DNA from: Simonsiella sp051414845
GTDB lineage: Bacteria; Pseudomonadota; Gammaproteobacteria; Burkholderiales; Neisseriaceae
Reading direction: 5' to 3'
Assembly: GCA_051414845.1 (NCBI GenBank)
Contig: CP183313.1
Span: 186,001-250,000 of the forward strand
Length of the DNA: 64,000 nucleotides
Each line of letters starts with the position of its first letter. Positions within the stretch are counted from its first letter, which is position 1. The position numbers and the translations under genes are program-made. Shown piece by piece: positions 25,621 through 34,765 of the stretch. A model generated the notes under the pieces. That model was not told where the DNA came from. It saw only the letters and a list, made by a program, of their open reading frames with translations, and did not search any database.

Positions 25621-25935
25621 ATGTTAATCACCAATTTAGAATATATTCCCGACCGAAAAATCCGTCGCCACATCGGTTTAGTGCAAGGCTCAACCGTGCG
25701 CGCGAAACACGCAGGGCGCGATTTTATGGCAGGTTTGAAAAACATCTTCGGCGGTGAGCTCAAAGGCTATACCGAATTGCTCAATGAATCGCGCGATGAA
25801 GCGATTGACCGCATGGTAGAGCAAGCGCGCCAAGCGGGGGCGAATGCTGTGATTAACGTGCGCTTTTCTACTTCGTCGGTTGCCGCGGGCGCGTCCGAAA
25901 TTTTCGCCTATGGCACCGCTGTGATTATTGAATAA
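25621..25935 (+). CDS. YbjQ family protein (UPF0145)
   Basis: About 105 residues, the full family length. It has the YbjQ features: V-Q-G-S-T-V-R-A near the start, the helix D-F-M-A-G-L-K-N-I-F-G-G-E-L-K-G-Y-T, and the end G-A-N-A-V-I-N-V-R-F-S-T-S. These proteins form pentamers and have been called heavy-metal-binding, but their role is unknown. Three ATG codons follow each other (25615, 25618, 25621); the third has the best spacing from AAAGGA. It leads a three-gene operon with a membrane-anchored paralogue and an M48 protease. Confidence 0.85.
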   Translation: MLITNLEYIPDRKIRRHIGLVQGSTVRAKHAGRDFMAGLKNIFGGELKGYTELLNESRDEAIDRMVEQARQAGANAVINVRFSTSSVAAGASEIFAYGTAVIIE

Positions 25936-25944
25936 GGGCTTGTC

Positions 25945-26436
25945 ATGTCTGTTCTAGATTGGATTTTGGAATTTTCAGGCTGGATAATCTTTTTGATGGT
26001 GTTGATTGTTGCCTATTTTACAGGCAGCCGCGACGAGAAAAAGCACTATGCCAGCATACTCGAGCGCGAAGACGAATTGCGCCACATCATGATTATTCCC
26101 GTTAAACGTCCGCCCAAAGTGTTTTATGACCAACATTTGGTACGCGGCAGTGTCGTCGTTTCCAGCAACGCTTTTACGCGCTTTTTAGCAGGTTTTCGCA
26201 ACTTTTTCGGCGGAAATGTGCGCAGTTATGAAACTTTGCTTGACCGCGCGCGACGCGAAGCGATTTTACGCATGAAAGCCGAAGCGCAAGAGTATGGCGC
26301 AAATATGATTTTGAACATGAAACTGGAAACGGTGATGCTTGGTAATATACACGACCCGCGCCAAGCAGCTAATGCGACAGTAGAAGTGTTGGCATATGGT
26401 ACATCAGGTAAAATCTTGCGCAAACCGAAAGGCTAA
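25945..26436 (+). CDS. membrane-anchored YbjQ-like protein
   Basis: 163 residues. A single membrane segment (about 8-26) followed by a cytoplasmic linker and a domain that copies the gene before it: L-V-R-G-S-V-V-V, R-F-L-A-G-F-R-N-F-F-G-G-N-V-R-S-Y-E-T, then A-Q-E-Y-G-A-N-M-I-L-N-M-K. It is evidently a diverged duplicate with an added anchor. It starts 9 bases after the first copy and ends 2 bases before the M48 gene, so all three should be translated from one mRNA. Confidence 0.8.
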   Translation: MSVLDWILEFSGWIIFLMVLIVAYFTGSRDEKKHYASILEREDELRHIMIIPVKRPPKVFYDQHLVRGSVVVSSNAFTRFLAGFRNFFGGNVRSYETLLDRARREAILRMKAEAQEYGANMILNMKLETVMLGNIHDPRQAANATVEVLAYGTSGKILRKPKG

Positions 26437-26438
26437 TT

Positions 26439-27263
26439 ATGCAGTGGGGCGACCCAAAGTTTGATGAAAGCAAAAATCCCAATATCTCGCATGATGATTA
26501 CCATATCGGTGAAATTCGTGCATTATTGGGCTATTTTTTGCTCACGATTGTGATTGTGTATGCGATTATAGAAGCCATCGTTTGGAGTTTGCCGCATACC
26601 ATCAGCTTAGAGCGTGAAAAAAACTGGTTTGGTTTTGTGCAAACACATCTGGAGACTGATGAAGATTTCAAAAAAGATGAAAAATTACAGCAGCTTGCCA
26701 ATCAATTGGCCATACACATGAGCCTGCCTGAAAACAGCGTAACCGTGTTTTACAGCCACAGCGAAACGCCTAACGCGTTTGCTACTTTTGGCGGCAACAT
26801 TATCATGAATCGCGGTTTACTGGAACGCTTGCCCAACGAAGAAAGCGTTGCCACCGTATTGGCGCACGAAATGGCGCACATTCAACACCGCGACCCCATG
26901 CGCGGCATGTCGCGCAGTTTGTTGTATAGCCTAGTCGCAGCCTTATTTGGCAGCGACACGCAAATGCAAACGCTGGTAAACCTTGAAGGTTTGCGTTACA
27001 GTCGTGAACTAGAATACCAAGCCGACGCTGCCGCGCTGGACGCCACACAAAAACACTATCGCAACATACAAGGTGCGTATGATTTGTTTACCGAGTTAGA
27101 AGAAATTGAACAAGAATACGGCGGTGGCAACCGCCCAACATGGTTAAGCACCCACCCTGCCACCAGAGAGCGCGTGCAACATATCCGTGAACGCAGCCAA
27201 GCCTTGAACTATTCGCAGCAAGCAAATACGTATGAAAACCCGTGGCGCAAGGTAATGGAATAG
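26439..27263 (+). CDS. M48 family membrane metalloprotease
   Basis: 274 residues. One membrane segment (about residues 29-50), then the protease domain with the zinc motif H-E-M-A-H in L-A-H-E-M-A-H-I-Q-H-R-D-P and the third zinc ligand Glu in R-E-L-E-Y-Q-A-D. The end has the S-T-H-P-A-T-R-E-R motif seen in M48 proteins. It is more like the Loiw/YcaL and YfgC side of the family than HtpX. It has no lipobox, so it should stay in the inner membrane. Last gene of the YbjQ-YbjQ-M48 operon. Confidence 0.85.
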   Translation: MQWGDPKFDESKNPNISHDDYHIGEIRALLGYFLLTIVIVYAIIEAIVWSLPHTISLEREKNWFGFVQTHLETDEDFKKDEKLQQLANQLAIHMSLPENSVTVFYSHSETPNAFATFGGNIIMNRGLLERLPNEESVATVLAHEMAHIQHRDPMRGMSRSLLYSLVAALFGSDTQMQTLVNLEGLRYSRELEYQADAAALDATQKHYRNIQGAYDLFTELEEIEQEYGGGNRPTWLSTHPATRERVQHIRERSQALNYSQQANTYENPWRKVME

Positions 27264-27352
27264 ATTTCAGGCTGCCTGAAAATAGTATTAGCTAGAAAGT
27301 TTAACTATTGCATAAACGCCTTTTCAGGCAGCCTTTGAGTGCACAATATTTT

Positions 27353-27433
27353 TGTAGAGTGTGTGGCGCAAGCCACGCACGTGTTTTCAATGATTAGGGA
27401 AACGCGTGCGTGCGTGCCGCACACACCCTACGC
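27353..27433. repeat. palindromic intergenic repeat, GTAGAGTGTGTGGCGC type
   Basis: GTAGAGTGTGTGGCGCAAGC and GCCGCACACACCCTACG face each other around an AT-rich middle with a second inverted pair (CACGTGTTTTC/GAAACGCGTGCG). The same outer word (GTAGGGTG/CACCCTAC) bounds the repeats at 33764 and 45834. The 27264-27501 gap contains this and three DUS copies and no gene. Confidence 0.75.
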
Positions 27434-27501
27434 GTTCAATATTATTTTCAGGCAGCCTGAAACTTGAAATCCATGCCACTCGCCCCATATAAGGTCGCAC
27501 T

Positions 27502-28092
27502 ATGAAATTCAACAACCCATTCAGAAAAGACAAAACCATGACCGAACAAAATCAAACCCCTGAAACAGAAAACCCAGAAGTATTAGACGCCACGCAAGAA
27601 ACCGTGCCGCCGACTTATGAAGAATTGCAAGAGCGCATCGCCGAATTAGAAGGGCAAGTCAAAGACGAGCAACTGCGCCAGTTGGCAAACGAGCAAAACT
27701 TGCGTCGCCGTTTCCAAGACGAATTGCAAGCCGCGCACAAGTTTGCCGCGCAAAAATTCGCCAGTGAAATGCTCACGGTAAAAGACTATTTGGAAATGGC
27801 ATTGCAAGACCAAAGTGGCAATTTTGAAGCCATGAAAATGGGTGTGAGCATGACGTTAAACGAGTTGAACAAAGCCTTTGAAACCGCGCAAATTAAAGAA
27901 ATCAATCCGCAAAAAGGCGATAAACTCGACCCCCATCAACACCAAGCCATGCAAGAAATTGCTGTTGCTGACGTAGAAACGGGCGCGATTGTCGGCACGA
28001 TGAAAAAAGGTTATAGCTTAAACGAGCGCATTTTGCGTCCAGCGATGGTAACGGTTGCCAAAGCAGAAGCGGTGACAGAAAACGCTGAATAA
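27502..28092 (+). CDS. grpE: nucleotide exchange factor GrpE
   Basis: 196 residues. GrpE releases ADP from DnaK. A variable acidic N-terminus (to about residue 45), a long coiled-coil helix (48-110), then the beta domain with the pattern G-D-K-L-D-P-H-x-H-Q-A-M-Q and G-A-I-V-G-T-M-K-K-G-Y-S-L-N-E-R-I-L-R-P-A-M-V, the GrpE signature. The start at 27502 has AAGG at the right distance; the ATG at 27538 is an alternative. dnaK is not in view. Confidence 0.96.
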   Translation: MKFNNPFRKDKTMTEQNQTPETENPEVLDATQETVPPTYEELQERIAELEGQVKDEQLRQLANEQNLRRRFQDELQAAHKFAAQKFASEMLTVKDYLEMALQDQSGNFEAMKMGVSMTLNELNKAFETAQIKEINPQKGDKLDPHQHQAMQEIAVADVETGAIVGTMKKGYSLNERILRPAMVTVAKAEAVTENAE

Positions 28093-28105
28093 TGCTTGTT
28101 TACAT

Positions 28106-28136
28106 AAAAAGACACGTTTTGAACGTGTCTTTTTTA
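28106..28136 (+). terminator. terminator after grpE
   Basis: AAAAAGACACGTT, a short loop, AACGTGTCTTTTTT. Confidence 0.88.
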
Positions 28137-28168
28137 TTTTCAGGCAGCCTGAAAGCTATCCTGTACAT

Positions 28169-28231
28169 CTATTCCCGCGAATCCCTTCTCAACAAAACCG
28201 CCACCAGCCCCAAAATCACCCAACGCCACAT
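28169..28231 (-). CDS. possible 20-residue membrane microprotein coupled to recJ
   Basis: The recJ stop and an ATG overlap as TGATG, and the frame that follows codes MWRWVILGLVAVLLRRDSRE then TAG. It is a short hydrophobic helix ended by a positive cluster, the shape of many bacterial membrane microproteins. Start-stop overlap suggests translational coupling. No homologue is recognised and the ORF is short enough to be chance. Confidence 0.3.
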   Translation of the reverse strand: MWRWVILGLVAVLLRRDSRE

Positions 28232-29937
28232 CACGCCGCCTCCCAATAATCCACATACAACTGCAATTCCTGTTGCCCACGAAACTCGTTTACCGTCGGA
28301 CGATACACCAGCCGCACCGTTTCAGGCAGCATAGCCTCGCAACGCCAAAACATCGCCTCGAACTCGCGCCCATCGCGACGCAACCAAGCCTTTTTATGTT
28401 TCCCCTCGCTGCCAATAAACTGCTGGCGCACCACCGCAAACACATCATCAAAACTTGGCTGCGCAAAACCCTGTCCCCACACCAAACCATCCAACATCGC
28501 CGCCGCGTCCAGCGTCAAATCCGCCGCATCCAAGTTTCCATCGGTCACAAACGTTTGCGCCAACACATCCTCTTCCGCCCACTCGCGCACCGCTTCTTCA
28601 AAAGCAGCCTGAAAACGCGGCAAATGTTCAGGCAAAATCGTCAAACCCGCCGCCATCGCGTGCCCACCAAATTTCACAATCAACTCAGGCTCGCGTTTAA
28701 ATACCCAATCCAACACATCACGCAAATGCACGCCCGCAATTGACCGCCCCGAACCGCGCAACGTCCCATCATCCGCAGGCGCAAACACAATTGTCGGACG
28801 ATAAAACCTATCCTTTAAACGACTCGCCACAATCCCCACCACACCCTGATGAAAATCCTCGCGATAAACACACACACTCGCCTGATGTTCAGGCAGCCTA
28901 TCGCCAAAAGCCGCCAGCGCATTCGCCAACATCCCCTGTTCAATTTCCTGTCGCGACTGGTTTAACACATTCAAATCGCTCGCCAATTCCTGAGCCGTTT
29001 CCCAATCATTTGCCAGCAAACACGCCACGCCCACACTCATATCATCCAAACGCCCAGCCGCATTGATTCTAGGACCCAGCGCAAAACCCATATCAAACGG
29101 TTTTGCCTTTCTCGCATCGCGCCGCGCAATCTCAAACAAGGCGCGTATGCCCATACACATTTTTCCTGCCCGAATGCGCTTTAAACCTTGTGACACCAAA
29201 ATTCGATTATTGTGGTCAAGGGGTACCACATCCGCCACCGTTCCCAAAGCCACCAAATCCAGCAAATCCGCCAAATTCGGCTCTTTCAGGCTGCCTGAAA
29301 ACCAGCCACGAGAGCGCAACTCAACACGCAACGCCATCAACACATAAAACATCACGCCCACGCCCGCCAAAGACTTACTCGCAAACGAACAGCTGGGCTG
29401 ATTCGGGTTTACAATCAAACAATTAGGCAAAGCATCGCCTGCCAAATGATGGTCGGTTACCAACACTTCCAACCCCAGCTCCTGCGCTCGCGCCACGCCC
29501 GCCACACTCGCAATACCATTGTCCACCGTAATCAACACATCAGCCCCTAACTCATGCGCTTTTTCCGCCAATTTCGGCGTTAAACCATAGCCATCATCAA
29601 AACGGTTTGGCACTAAAAAATCCACACGCGCCCCCATAGATGACAGCCCACGCATCGCTACTGCACAAGCCGTTGCCCCATCTGCATCATAATCCGCCAC
29701 CACCAATAAACGCTTGTTTGCCGCCATCGCATCTGCCAGTAAAACCGCTGCCGCCTCGCAATTTTTCAAACCAGAGAACGGCAACAAACCCGCTAAACCA
29801 TCGCCCAACTCATCCGCTGAGCGCACATCGCGCCCCGCATAAAGCCGTGCCAACAAAGGACTCGCCCCCGCCGCCTCTAAGTGCGCACGCACATTATTGT
29901 CCACCGAACGAGTTTGAATCTTACGCAAAAAAGTCAT
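28231..29937 (-). CDS. recJ: single-stranded-DNA exonuclease RecJ
   Basis: 568 residues, 5'-3' ssDNA exonuclease used in RecF-pathway recombination and mismatch repair. DHH-family motifs are present: D-Y-D-A-D-G at 82-87, V-T-D-H-H-L-A-G, and later G-R-I-N-A-A-G-R-L. The DHHA1 part has G-S-G-R-S-I and G-G-H-A-M-A-A-G, both conserved in RecJ. The ATG at 29937 (MTFLRKIQTR) is the family start; the frame runs 48 bases further. An uptake sequence inside codes for S-G-S-L-K near residue 220. Confidence 0.96.
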   Translation of the reverse strand: MTFLRKIQTRSVDNNVRAHLEAAGASPLLARLYAGRDVRSADELGDGLAGLLPFSGLKNCEAAAVLLADAMAANKRLLVVADYDADGATACAVAMRGLSSMGARVDFLVPNRFDDGYGLTPKLAEKAHELGADVLITVDNGIASVAGVARAQELGLEVLVTDHHLAGDALPNCLIVNPNQPSCSFASKSLAGVGVMFYVLMALRVELRSRGWFSGSLKEPNLADLLDLVALGTVADVVPLDHNNRILVSQGLKRIRAGKMCMGIRALFEIARRDARKAKPFDMGFALGPRINAAGRLDDMSVGVACLLANDWETAQELASDLNVLNQSRQEIEQGMLANALAAFGDRLPEHQASVCVYREDFHQGVVGIVASRLKDRFYRPTIVFAPADDGTLRGSGRSIAGVHLRDVLDWVFKREPELIVKFGGHAMAAGLTILPEHLPRFQAAFEEAVREWAEEDVLAQTFVTDGNLDAADLTLDAAAMLDGLVWGQGFAQPSFDDVFAVVRQQFIGSEGKHKKAWLRRDGREFEAMFWRCEAMLPETVRLVYRPTVNEFRGQQELQLYVDYWEAA

Positions 29938-30062
29938 AAAGCTGCCTGAAAAAGAAATGCAAAAACACGCGATTTTACCACGCACGCAGGGAGCTCTTCA
30001 TAACGTTTACAGCAAAGTTTAAGCTGCACAGAAAGCCAGTGCTTTCAGGCAGTCCGAACAAT

Positions 30063-31933
30063 TTACCAGTGTCTCAATCTTTCTAATGCTTGCGCCAAAG
30101 AATAAGCCCCATCTAATTGATTTTGTTCAAACACCATCATATAACGGTATCTCCGCCCATCATTAAGCGCATTGGCGGTATTTTCCCATGCCAAACCTGC
30201 GCGGATTTTCGCTTGACTGTCGCTGCCGTCCAGTTGGCTGCCTTTGGTTTCCAGCAAAATGACTGTGCCGTTTTCAGTCATCAAAATAAAATCGGGATAG
30301 TGATTGATAAAAGCATTGATGTAAAAGCCTTTTCGCTCTTCATTTCTGTGCCACCAATGCAAGCGGATACCGTCATCTTGCAGAATTTGGCGCAACATTT
30401 TCACTTCAAAATCACTCATTTTGCCTTCACGACTGTACAGGCTTTGGCTTAACGGAACAGCTAGTTCTTTGGGCAGAATTTCGGGTGCAAAAGCGTACAT
30501 GGGCTGCAAAACAACATCATCAATATCACGCTGTTTCTTAAATTCTTTTTCAGCAAATTCACGCACCAAGCCGTCAATTTTCTGTTTGATGGCTTTGAAA
30601 TATTGATGCAGATGTTCAAAACAATGTTGCCTTTGCGCTGCCGTCATCGTGTTCACAATATCGCGCAAATATTCGCGGACATCGTTGTCGCTAATCGGAT
30701 AGAAACTTTTTTTTCCAGCCAATTCAAACAGTTTTTCAACCAACATTTTTTGCTGGCACTCATCGCTGCTTTGGCTGAACAAATCGGCAAAATACTGTTT
30801 CTCTTTGCCTTTGAGTGGTGAAAAATCCACTTTGCCCTTCTCATCAAATTTGCTGGCATACAACACCGTTTCAATATTGCCAAAGTCAATGTTTCTATCG
30901 GCTTTTCGTAATTCAAATGATGTAAGCAAATTATCTTTATCAAACAAGACTTTTTCACTATTTTCACAAACAATTCATTGCTGAAACCTGCTTGCACAAA
31001 TTGTGGCAAACGGAAATTCGCCATTTCATTCACAAACTCATCGCGCATTTTTTGCATATTGGTTTTTCCTGATAATTCGGGTGGCAAAGCATGTTCGGTT
31101 TGTTGCGCTGTGTGGCTGAACGCTTGGCTGATTTGGGCAGTATTTTGTTGTAATTGTGCCATTTTTTGTGCAATCGGATTGGACGATGAAACCGCCATGC
31201 CGTTTTCAGGCAGCCTGAATGTATTGGGAATGCGCCAATTCTCATCATCAACACAGGGTTCAGATGGCATTTCAGGCGCAGACAAACTCAATTCAGGCTG
31301 CACAACAGTTTCAGGCTGCCTGAAATCGTTTTCAGTTTCATTTTCTGTTTCTTGTGCAATACGGTAGTCTTGTTCGCTGAACCCTGCTGCATTCAAACCT
31401 TTTGCCACATTAGCCAGCGTTTCATGAAATTTCTCGGAAGATGTGAACACATAGCTGCAATTCAGTTCAGGCAAAACATGGTTTCGCGCATAGGGCTGGC
31501 GCAACACACGCCCCACAATTTGAGTAACGTCCACCACCGAAGATTTGTTTGCCAAACTCGCCAAAATATAGGCAAACGGGCAATCCCAGCCTTCTTTGAG
31601 TGCATTCACGGTAATCACAAAGCGAATGGCGCAATCAGGCGACATCAAATCCACATTTTTCAGCTCATTGATTTCGCTGGTTTTCATTGCAATTTGATTT
31701 TCTGGAATGCCCAAATTCAGCAATTCTTTTTTCACTTTATCAAACGTGGCCTTGTCGTCTTTGCTGCGCGGTTCGGCTTGAAACAACACAATCGGGCGGA
31801 TAGGGGCTTGCCCATTGTTTGTGGCAGCGATTTCCAAATTGTGGCGCAAGGTAATGGCTGTCATCATCACATCGGCTTGACTTCGCTGCTGGCTAATCAT
31901 CAAAGGCAGTTTGACCATTTGCTCTTTTTTCAA
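30063..31933 (-). pseudogene. type III restriction-type helicase/nuclease subunit, frameshifted and lacking its N-terminus
   Basis: Two overlapping frames together encode the C-terminal half of a Res-like protein. The first (31933 to about 30961) has the second helicase domain, with A-L-K-E-G-W-D-C-P-F and Q-I-V-G-R-V-L-R-Q-P (motif VI). The second (from about 30960) ends with a PD-(D/E)xK nuclease: P-D-F-I-L-M then L-L-E-T-K-G. Adding one A to the A4 run at 30961-30964 joins them smoothly (V-K-N-S-E-K-V-L-F-D-K-D-N). The ATPase domain with Walker A and B is missing because an IS1016-like element begins at 31934. No methyltransferase gene remains. It is surely inactive as a restriction enzyme. 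Confidence 0.85.
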
Positions 31934-32647
31934 GGGTCTGACGTAGATTATCAGTTAGGTTACACTTAAAAAATGAAGATAACCCATTGCAAACTAAGTA
32001 AATCTACTCAGCGAAAACTACTCCAATTTTTCGTATTGGAAGTTACGGCTCGGGCAGCAGCCGATATACTTGGCATCCAAGCCTAATTCAGCGATGTTGT
32101 TTTACCGCAAAATCCGTCAAGTCATTGCCTACCATTTAGAACTTCAAGCAGACGAAGTTTTTAATGGCTCTGTGGAGCGAGACGAGAGCTATTTTGGCGG
32201 GCAACGCAAAGGCAAACGCGGTCGTGTTGCGGCTGGTAAAGTCGCTGTTTTTGGTATTTTGAAACGCAATGGTAAGGTCTTTACCATTGTTGTTGAAAAT
32301 ACCAAGCAAGAAACTTTACTACCTGTTATTAAAAGGAAAATTATGCCTGATAGTATTGTTTATACGAATTGCTATAAGAGTTATGATGTGCTGGATGTGA
32401 GTGAGTTTACCCATCATCGTATCAATCATTCTCAGCTGTTTGCAGACCGTCAAAACCATATCAATGGCATTGAAAATTTCTGGAGTCAGGCAAAGCGCGT
32501 TCTACGAAAATACAATGGAATTGATCGTAAATCTTTTCTGTTATTCTTGAAAGAATGTGAATTTCGTTTTAACTTTGGTACACCAAAAGAGCAGCTGAAA
32601 ATTCTGCGAGTTTGGTGTGGTATTTAGGGTTAATCTACGTCAGCCCC
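31934..32647 (+). mobile_element. IS1016-like insertion sequence (IS1595 family)
   Basis: A 714-bp element with 17-bp terminal inverted repeats: GGGTCTGACGTAGATTA on the left and, read inward, GGGGCTGACGTAGATTA on the right (one mismatch). The single transposase gene lies between them. The flanks (CTTTTTTCAA before, AAAATGAA after) show no 8-bp duplication. Together with the loss of the restriction gene's front half this points to a deletion next to the element after insertion. Confidence 0.9.
31973..32627 (+). pseudogene. IS1016-family transposase with a +1 frameshift
   Basis: The first frame (31973-32086) codes MKITHCKLSKSTQRK to I-L-G-I-Q and stops at once. The rest continues in another frame from P-N-S-A-M-L-F-Y-R-K-I-R to the TAG at 32625. 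Removing one G at 32081 restores G-I-Q-P-N-S-A-M. The rest has the IS1595 core: D-E-S-Y-F-G-G, then D-S-I-V-Y-T-N-C-Y-K-S-Y and H-I-N-G-I-E-N-F-W-S-Q-A-K. It is a DDE-type enzyme with Asn/Glu variation in the third position. Programmed frameshifting is possible but there is no slippery run. Confidence 0.85.
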
Positions 32648-32654
32648 AAAATGA

Positions 32655-32702
32655 AACATTCAGGCAGCCTGAAATATTTTCAGGCTGCCTGAATGTTTTT
32701 TT
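32655..32702. terminator. inverted uptake-sequence terminator after lipA
   Basis: AACATTCAGGCAGCCTGAAA and TTTCAGGCTGCCTGAATGTT form a 20-bp stem with a short loop, ended by T7 on the plus strand. It lies just beyond the lipA stop, at the edge of the IS. Confidence 0.85.
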
Positions 32703-32711
32703 GCTTAAAAA

Positions 32712-33695
32712 TCAATGATGACCGCAACCGCTTTCTTTCAACGCTTCTTCCGCTTGCACATCAGCGTGATAAGAGCTGCGAACCATCGCGCCAATCGCCG
32801 CATTGGTAAAGCCCATTTCATAGGCTTCCTTTTCAAATTGCTTGAACATATCGGGCGTTACATAGCGCAACACAGGCAAATGACCGTCAGACGGCTGTAA
32901 ATATTGTCCCACAGTAATCATCTCAATATTGTGTTCACGCATATCGCGCATGATTTCGCGGACTTCATCGTCTGTTTCGCCTAAGCCAACCATAATGCCT
33001 GATTTGGTTGGGATATTCGGCTGCATTTCCTTAAATCGGCGCAACAATTCCAAAGAATGTTTGTAATCCGACCCAGGGCGAGCTTGTTTGTACAAACGCG
33101 GGTGGGTTTCCAAATTGTGGTTCATCACATCGGGCGGATTTTTCGCCAAAATCTCCAACGCAATATCCAAACGCCCGCGGAAATCTGGCACCAACACTTC
33201 AATTTTCGTGTTCGGGCTGGTTTCGCGAATGGCGTTAATGCAATCGGCGAAATGCTGTGCGCCGCCGTCGCGCAAATCGTCGCGGTCTACCGATGTAATC
33301 ACAACATATTTCAATTTCATTGCCGCCACCGATTCCGCCAAATTTTTCGGCTCGTCGGGGTCAAGCGCGTTCGGGCGACCGTGTCCCACATCGCAAAACG
33401 GACAACGGCGCGTACAAATATCGCCCATTATCATAAAAGTCGCCGTGCCTTTGCTAAAACATTCGCCAATATTCGGGCAAGATGCTTCTTCGCACACGGT
33501 GTGCATTTTCTGTTCGCGCAAAATGTTTTTAATTTCAAAGAATTTTTTACCTGTTGGAATTTTGGCGCGAATCCATTCGGGTTTTTTCAATTTTTCTTCC
33601 AACGGCACAACTTTAATTGGGATACGCGCGGTTTTGTCTGCACCTTTGTGTTTTACGCCTTGTGCGTTGCTGGGTTGTTGGGTTTCGGTGGTCAT
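32712..33695 (-). CDS. lipA: lipoyl synthase
   Basis: 327 residues. A radical SAM enzyme that inserts two sulfurs into octanoyl groups on lipoyl domains. Both clusters are present: the auxiliary cluster C68, C73, C79 (C-E-E-A-S-C-P-N-I-G-E-C) and the SAM cluster C94, C98, C101 (C-T-R-R-C-P-F-C). The family end R-S-S-Y-H-A-D is also seen. lipB is 2.6 kb upstream on the same strand, with unrelated genes between. Confidence 0.97.
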   Translation of the reverse strand: MTTETQQPSNAQGVKHKGADKTARIPIKVVPLEEKLKKPEWIRAKIPTGKKFFEIKNILREQKMHTVCEEASCPNIGECFSKGTATFMIMGDICTRRCPFCDVGHGRPNALDPDEPKNLAESVAAMKLKYVVITSVDRDDLRDGGAQHFADCINAIRETSPNTKIEVLVPDFRGRLDIALEILAKNPPDVMNHNLETHPRLYKQARPGSDYKHSLELLRRFKEMQPNIPTKSGIMVGLGETDDEVREIMRDMREHNIEMITVGQYLQPSDGHLPVLRYVTPDMFKQFEKEAYEMGFTNAAIGAMVRSSYHADVQAEEALKESGCGHH

Positions 33696-33763
33696 TTTGT
33701 AAACTCTTTTTTTGTGTGTTTAAACAATTGATTTTTCAGGCAGCCTTACGGTAATAAAAATTC

Positions 33764-33830
33764 GTAGGGTGGACACCGTCCACCGTTTTAATAATCTTGA
33801 AATTTTTTGGTGGACTGTGTCCACCCTACA
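33764..33830. repeat. palindromic intergenic repeat, GTAGGGTGG type
   Basis: GTAGGGTGGACACCGTCCACC and GGTGGACTGTGTCCACCCTAC, 21-bp arms with three mismatches around an AT-rich centre. Related by its ends to 27353 and 45834. Confidence 0.8.
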
Positions 33831-33863
33831 AGATTTCAGGCAGCTTGAAACTGGTAAACCGCA

Positions 33864-34589
33864 TTATAAACCTTTTCGCATAATCCGTTGCCCCAACGTG
33901 GCGGAAAGGCGGTTAATCCAATAGAGCCATTTGCTTTTGCCCGCCAAAATTTCAAAATGATTGCGTAAAAAATCACGCCAAAATTCTTCTGCTAATTCAT
34001 CGGGTTGGATTTTTAAATTGGCATAACCTTTGCCCTGCGACAAAGGCGTGGCGACCATCGGCGGGAAAATTTCAAACACGCGCACCGAGCTGTTTTCCAT
34101 TTGCCAGCGCAACACTTGCGAAAAACTGTGCAGCGCGGCTTTGGTGGCGCAATACATCGCGCAGGTTTCTTTCGGCACAATCGCTAAACCCGACGACACG
34201 TTAATCACGGCGGCTTCATTTTTCGCGGTCAAAATCGGCAAAAATGCGCGCGTGAGTTGCGCGGGCGCGGTCAAATTCACGTCCACTTCCTGCGCGATTT
34301 CGTCATCGGTTTGCGCGTCCAACCGCTTGGTAAATTGTATGCCTGCGTTGTTGATTAACACGTTCACATCGGCAAAATCGCGCACCAAACGGGCGCGGTC
34401 GTCGGCGTTGGCAACGTCCGCCACAACATAACGGCTGCCTGAAAGCTGCGCCGCCGCTTGTTGCAACACTTCTTCGCGTCGCCCGACCAAAATCACGTTG
34501 TTGCCATTTGCATGAAATTTTTTCGCAAGCGCAAAGCCAATGCCCGTCGCGCCGCCTGTGATAAGGACGGTGTGTCCTGTGGGATTCAT
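33864..34589 (-). CDS. short-chain dehydrogenase/reductase
   Basis: 241 residues. Classical SDR with the NAD(P) motif T-G-G-A-T-G-I-G (10-17), N-N-A-G, and the active-site Y-C-A-T-K after a serine strand (I-N-V-S-S-G). An Arg-rich segment after beta-2 (G-R-R-E) suggests NADPH preference. Substrate unknown; similar proteins are called DltE-like or YqjQ-like. The C-terminus (YWINRLSATLGQRIMRK) resembles those that contact membranes. It is a single gene between repeats. Confidence 0.8.
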   Translation of the reverse strand: MNPTGHTVLITGGATGIGFALAKKFHANGNNVILVGRREEVLQQAAAQLSGSRYVVADVANADDRARLVRDFADVNVLINNAGIQFTKRLDAQTDDEIAQEVDVNLTAPAQLTRAFLPILTAKNEAAVINVSSGLAIVPKETCAMYCATKAALHSFSQVLRWQMENSSVRVFEIFPPMVATPLSQGKGYANLKIQPDELAEEFWRDFLRNHFEILAGKSKWLYWINRLSATLGQRIMRKGL

Positions 34590-34692
34590 ATTTTTCTTTC
34601 AATTTCTTATATTTGCGTTTTCAGGCAGCCTGAAAGTATTAAATGTTAGTTTGAGCATTGTGTCGGGCATAAATGCTCGACCTACAAATAAT

Positions 34693-34765
34693 GTTTCAGG
34701 CAGTCTTCTGGTTTTATCCAAATCTTTGATTTGACAATAAAACCGTATGTCGTAGACAGTAAAAC
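34693..34765. repeat. interspersed hairpin repeat, copy 1 of 3
   Basis: The core GTTTTATCCAAATC plus GATTTGACAATAAAAC (34711-34743) is a hairpin. Adjacent on the left is a diverged uptake sequence (CAGGCAGTCT), and CAGTAAAAC on the right. The same arrangement recurs at 36222 and, inverted, at 38801. Confidence 0.75.

Noticed and set aside
31914..31933. Native start of the restriction gene at the IS edge
   Set aside because: The frame is open right up to the IS and the homologous domain is missing its front part, so the apparent TTG start is only the break.
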